The translations under genes and the position numbers were made by a program. Shown here piece by piece: positions 6,104-7,283 of a stretch of 7,283 nucleotides of DNA. Position 1 is the stretch's first letter, and each line of letters opens with the position of its first letter. Under the pieces are notes generated by a model. The model was not told where the DNA came from, searched no databases, and saw only the letters and a list, made by a program, of their open reading frames with translations. The stretch lies in NCBI GenBank assembly GCA_022561735.1, contig JADFQR010000061.1, positions 1 to 7,283 on the forward strand, in the 5' to 3' direction. The DNA comes from Chloroflexota bacterium. GTDB lineage: Bacteria; Chloroflexota; Dehalococcoidia; UBA1151.

Positions 6104-7102
6104 TCACCGGGACGCCGGTATGCGGTAAGGGTCAGGGAACACTTCTAGTGTGCCGTTTTTGCCCGCCGAGTCCAGTAGTTCCAGCGCTGACCGGACCACG
6201 GCCGACTGGCGCTCGACATCGAACGGCCCTCCCACCGTTCTACCCATCGGGTGCTGCGTCACCAGCGTTCTCGGCACCTTCATCTCTTCAGCGCGATGTT
6301 TCCAGGCCCGAATGAAGATCGCCACGGTCGGTATGCCGCGCTCTTCAAGGATCCGTGCGAAGTGCCCCACGGACACGTGGCACACCGGTCAGGCGGCTAC
6401 CAGTAGGATCGCATCCACCTCCTGACCGATCAACTTCCCGGCAAGCTGTGGTCCGGTCTCTTTTAGGATGCGAAGTTGAGATGCGGCTCCGACAAAGCTC
6501 AAGGCTGTGGGCGACAGGCTGCCGATCACGCCTTCATCCCTCAGTTCAATCAACCGGTCTATCGGCAGCTGAGTATTCCGGTCTTTACAGGCGGCGGTGA
6601 TGTCGTACCCGCCATGCCGTATTGCGAGAGAGTCCGCCGGAGCGTCGTACGGGATTTCGGACAGGATTGGCGGAACCCTGAGAAACTCACCGATTCGACG
6701 TGTAGCTTCATCCTGATCCATGTCCTTCACACCGAACGGCTCAGGGTCCTCGCCGCGCATGAAGTGCCCGCTTGAGGCAATCAGTCCCAGCCGGGACTCG
6801 GACAACGGTTGTCGCATCGGTGTGAACGGGCCGTCGTCGTACAGAAAGTTTGGAACAGCATCGGCAGCCGGCTTGTAGCCGCGCACCTGCCACTCGTAGA
6901 CGTGTTCCGCAATCCGGGCGGCGTTGCCGTCATCGATCGTATCGCCGATCTTGACGAGCAGTTCTTCAAAAAAGGTAGCCGCCTCGTCTTCCGGGATGGC
7001 ACGGAGGAACTTGAACAGCAGGTTTGTGCGGGAGCCGTAGTTAAACGAGTCCTTGAACTGTTCAAAGGTTTCCTGGGCTTCGGACGGGTTCTCGTTGCTC
7101 AC
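6104..7102 (-). CDS. GrdB/PrdB-family reductase subunit, selenoprotein (UGA = Sec238)
   Basis: This is one 332-residue protein if the TGA at 6389-6391 is read as selenocysteine; without readthrough it splits into 237 and 93 residues in the same frame. It resembles the selenoprotein B family of glycine/sarcosine/betaine and D-proline reductases, where a Sec in a UxxC motif attacks the substrate's C-N bond. Support before the TGA: SRLGLIASSGHF (103-114), RHGGYDITAACKDRN (162-176), PIDRLIELRDEGVIGSL (180-196). Then comes AILLVAA-U238-P-V-C241-H, followed by GHFARILEERGIPTV. Sec is 94 residues from the C-terminus, as expected for GrdB/PrdB. The start is GTG at 7100-7102 with a strong AGGAGGT 9 nt upstream. 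It is shorter than GrdB (about 430) and longer than PrdB (about 240), and no partner subunits are adjacent. Substrate unknown. A decayed Cys/Sec gene is possible but less likely given intact sequence on both sides. Confidence 0.82.
6362..6385 (-). promoter_or_regulatory. Candidate bacterial SECIS hairpin
   Basis: Starting 3 nt after the UGA, the mRNA can form a hairpin with arms GUGUGCCACG and CGUGGGGCAC and loop UGUC: nine pairs (one G-U) plus one internal G-G mismatch. Bacterial SECIS elements are stem-loops immediately 3' of the Sec UGA, with a G among the first two loop bases; here the loop begins 13 nt after the UGA and its second base is G. That places it at the near end of the usual distance range. 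The call rests on position and fold, not on a tested SelB interaction. Confidence 0.55.
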
Positions 7103-7251
7103 TGGCGATCGACCTCCTGTGCGCTTTCAGACATGTCCGGCGGCGCCGGCAACATAGCATTAGGATGCTCCCGCGCGGATAACGGCGCCACCTGCATGAC
7201 GTGGACCCAGTTGCCGGTCCCGGATGGAGCTTCGGCAGAACGCCGGGGTCA
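7099..7251 (-). other. Possible end of an upstream gene or leader, unresolved
   Basis: Upstream of the selenoprotein, one minus-strand frame runs from a TGA at 7249-7251 to a TGA at 7099-7101 that overlaps the GTG start as GTGA, a typical coupled-gene junction. An ATG at 7195-7197 would give 32 residues ending SESAQEVDRQ, but it lacks a Shine-Dalgarno, and the frame is closed before the window edge. No family is recognisable. It may be the 3' part of a short coupled gene or simply the mRNA leader. Confidence 0.2.
7112..7118 (-). promoter_or_regulatory. Shine-Dalgarno of the selenoprotein gene
   Basis: The minus strand reads AGGAGGT, a full anti-16S match 9 nt before the GTG at 7100-7102. This fixes a non-ATG start for the selenoprotein gene. 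Confidence 0.7.
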
Positions 7252-7283
7252 AATAACTTGCGGGCTTGTACGCTGCCATTGAC

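Noticed and set aside
5596..6315. 239-residue open frame on the + strand
   Set aside because: It lies antisense to the DUF502 gene and the selenoprotein C-terminus, is low-complexity and Arg/Pro-rich, and shows no family motif. The minus-strand genes explain the region.
6104..6385. Separate 93-residue gene starting at GTG 6383-6385
   Set aside because: Its start falls inside the conserved UxxC motif, it has no ribosome site, and it continues the upstream protein in phase. One selenoprotein is the simpler reading.
6389..6391. Pseudogene caused by a nonsense mutation
   Set aside because: The stop is TGA at the exact family Sec position, a hairpin follows it, and the rest of the frame shows no decay.
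7249..7251. Second in-frame UGA as another selenocysteine
   Set aside because: There is no nearby Cys or redox motif and no recognisable family around it.
6809..7282. 157-residue open frame on the + strand at the right edge
   Set aside because: Most of it is antisense to the N-terminal half of the selenoprotein; there is no recognisable motif and no Shine-Dalgarno before its ATG.

Overview
The window is a GC-rich bacterial fragment that packs six complete conserved genes, one complete gene read through an in-frame UGA, and the 3' tail of an eighth gene into 7.3 kb. The mix suggests an uncultured Chloroflexota lineage, for example a SAR202/Dehalococcoidia-type bacterium: PlsY with a charged C-terminal tail, a B-box-like zinc-finger membrane protein, NIPSNAP proteins, an N-acyl-D-amino-acid deacylase, DUF502 and a GrdB/PrdB-like selenoprotein. 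This placement is inference; there is no rRNA or other decisive marker.

Layout. From the left edge on the + strand come the tail of an unidentified gene (stop at 97-99), plsY (101-793, acyl-phosphate:glycerol-3-phosphate acyltransferase) and a zinc-finger membrane protein (818-1309). They are closely spaced and look like one operon. A convergent block on the - strand follows, read from right to left: ffh (2156-3496, the SRP GTPase), then two tandem NIPSNAP paralogs (1754-2089 and 1391-1684). A 166-bp divergent region separates ffh from a + strand amidohydrolase (3663-5273) of the N-acyl-D-amino-acid deacylase family. On the - strand after that are a DUF502 membrane protein (5326-5904) and, upstream of it, a GrdB/PrdB-family reductase subunit (6104-7102).

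The most notable item is the last gene. Its frame is interrupted by one TGA (6389-6391) at exactly the place where glycine and D-proline reductase B subunits carry selenocysteine in a UxxC motif. Homologous-looking sequence continues on both sides, and a 10-bp hairpin starts 3 nt after the UGA, where a bacterial SECIS element should be. The gene is best read as one 332-residue selenoprotein rather than a pseudogene or two genes. No GrdA/GrdE, PrdA, thioredoxin or sel genes are visible beside it, so its substrate is unknown.

The genes do not form a single pathway. plsY (phospholipid synthesis) and ffh (membrane-protein targeting) are housekeeping genes; the deacylase, the NIPSNAP pair and the selenoprotein look like accessory catabolic or redox functions. 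No mobile element, CRISPR array, tRNA or rRNA was seen, and no stretch longer than 300 bases lacks a gene.
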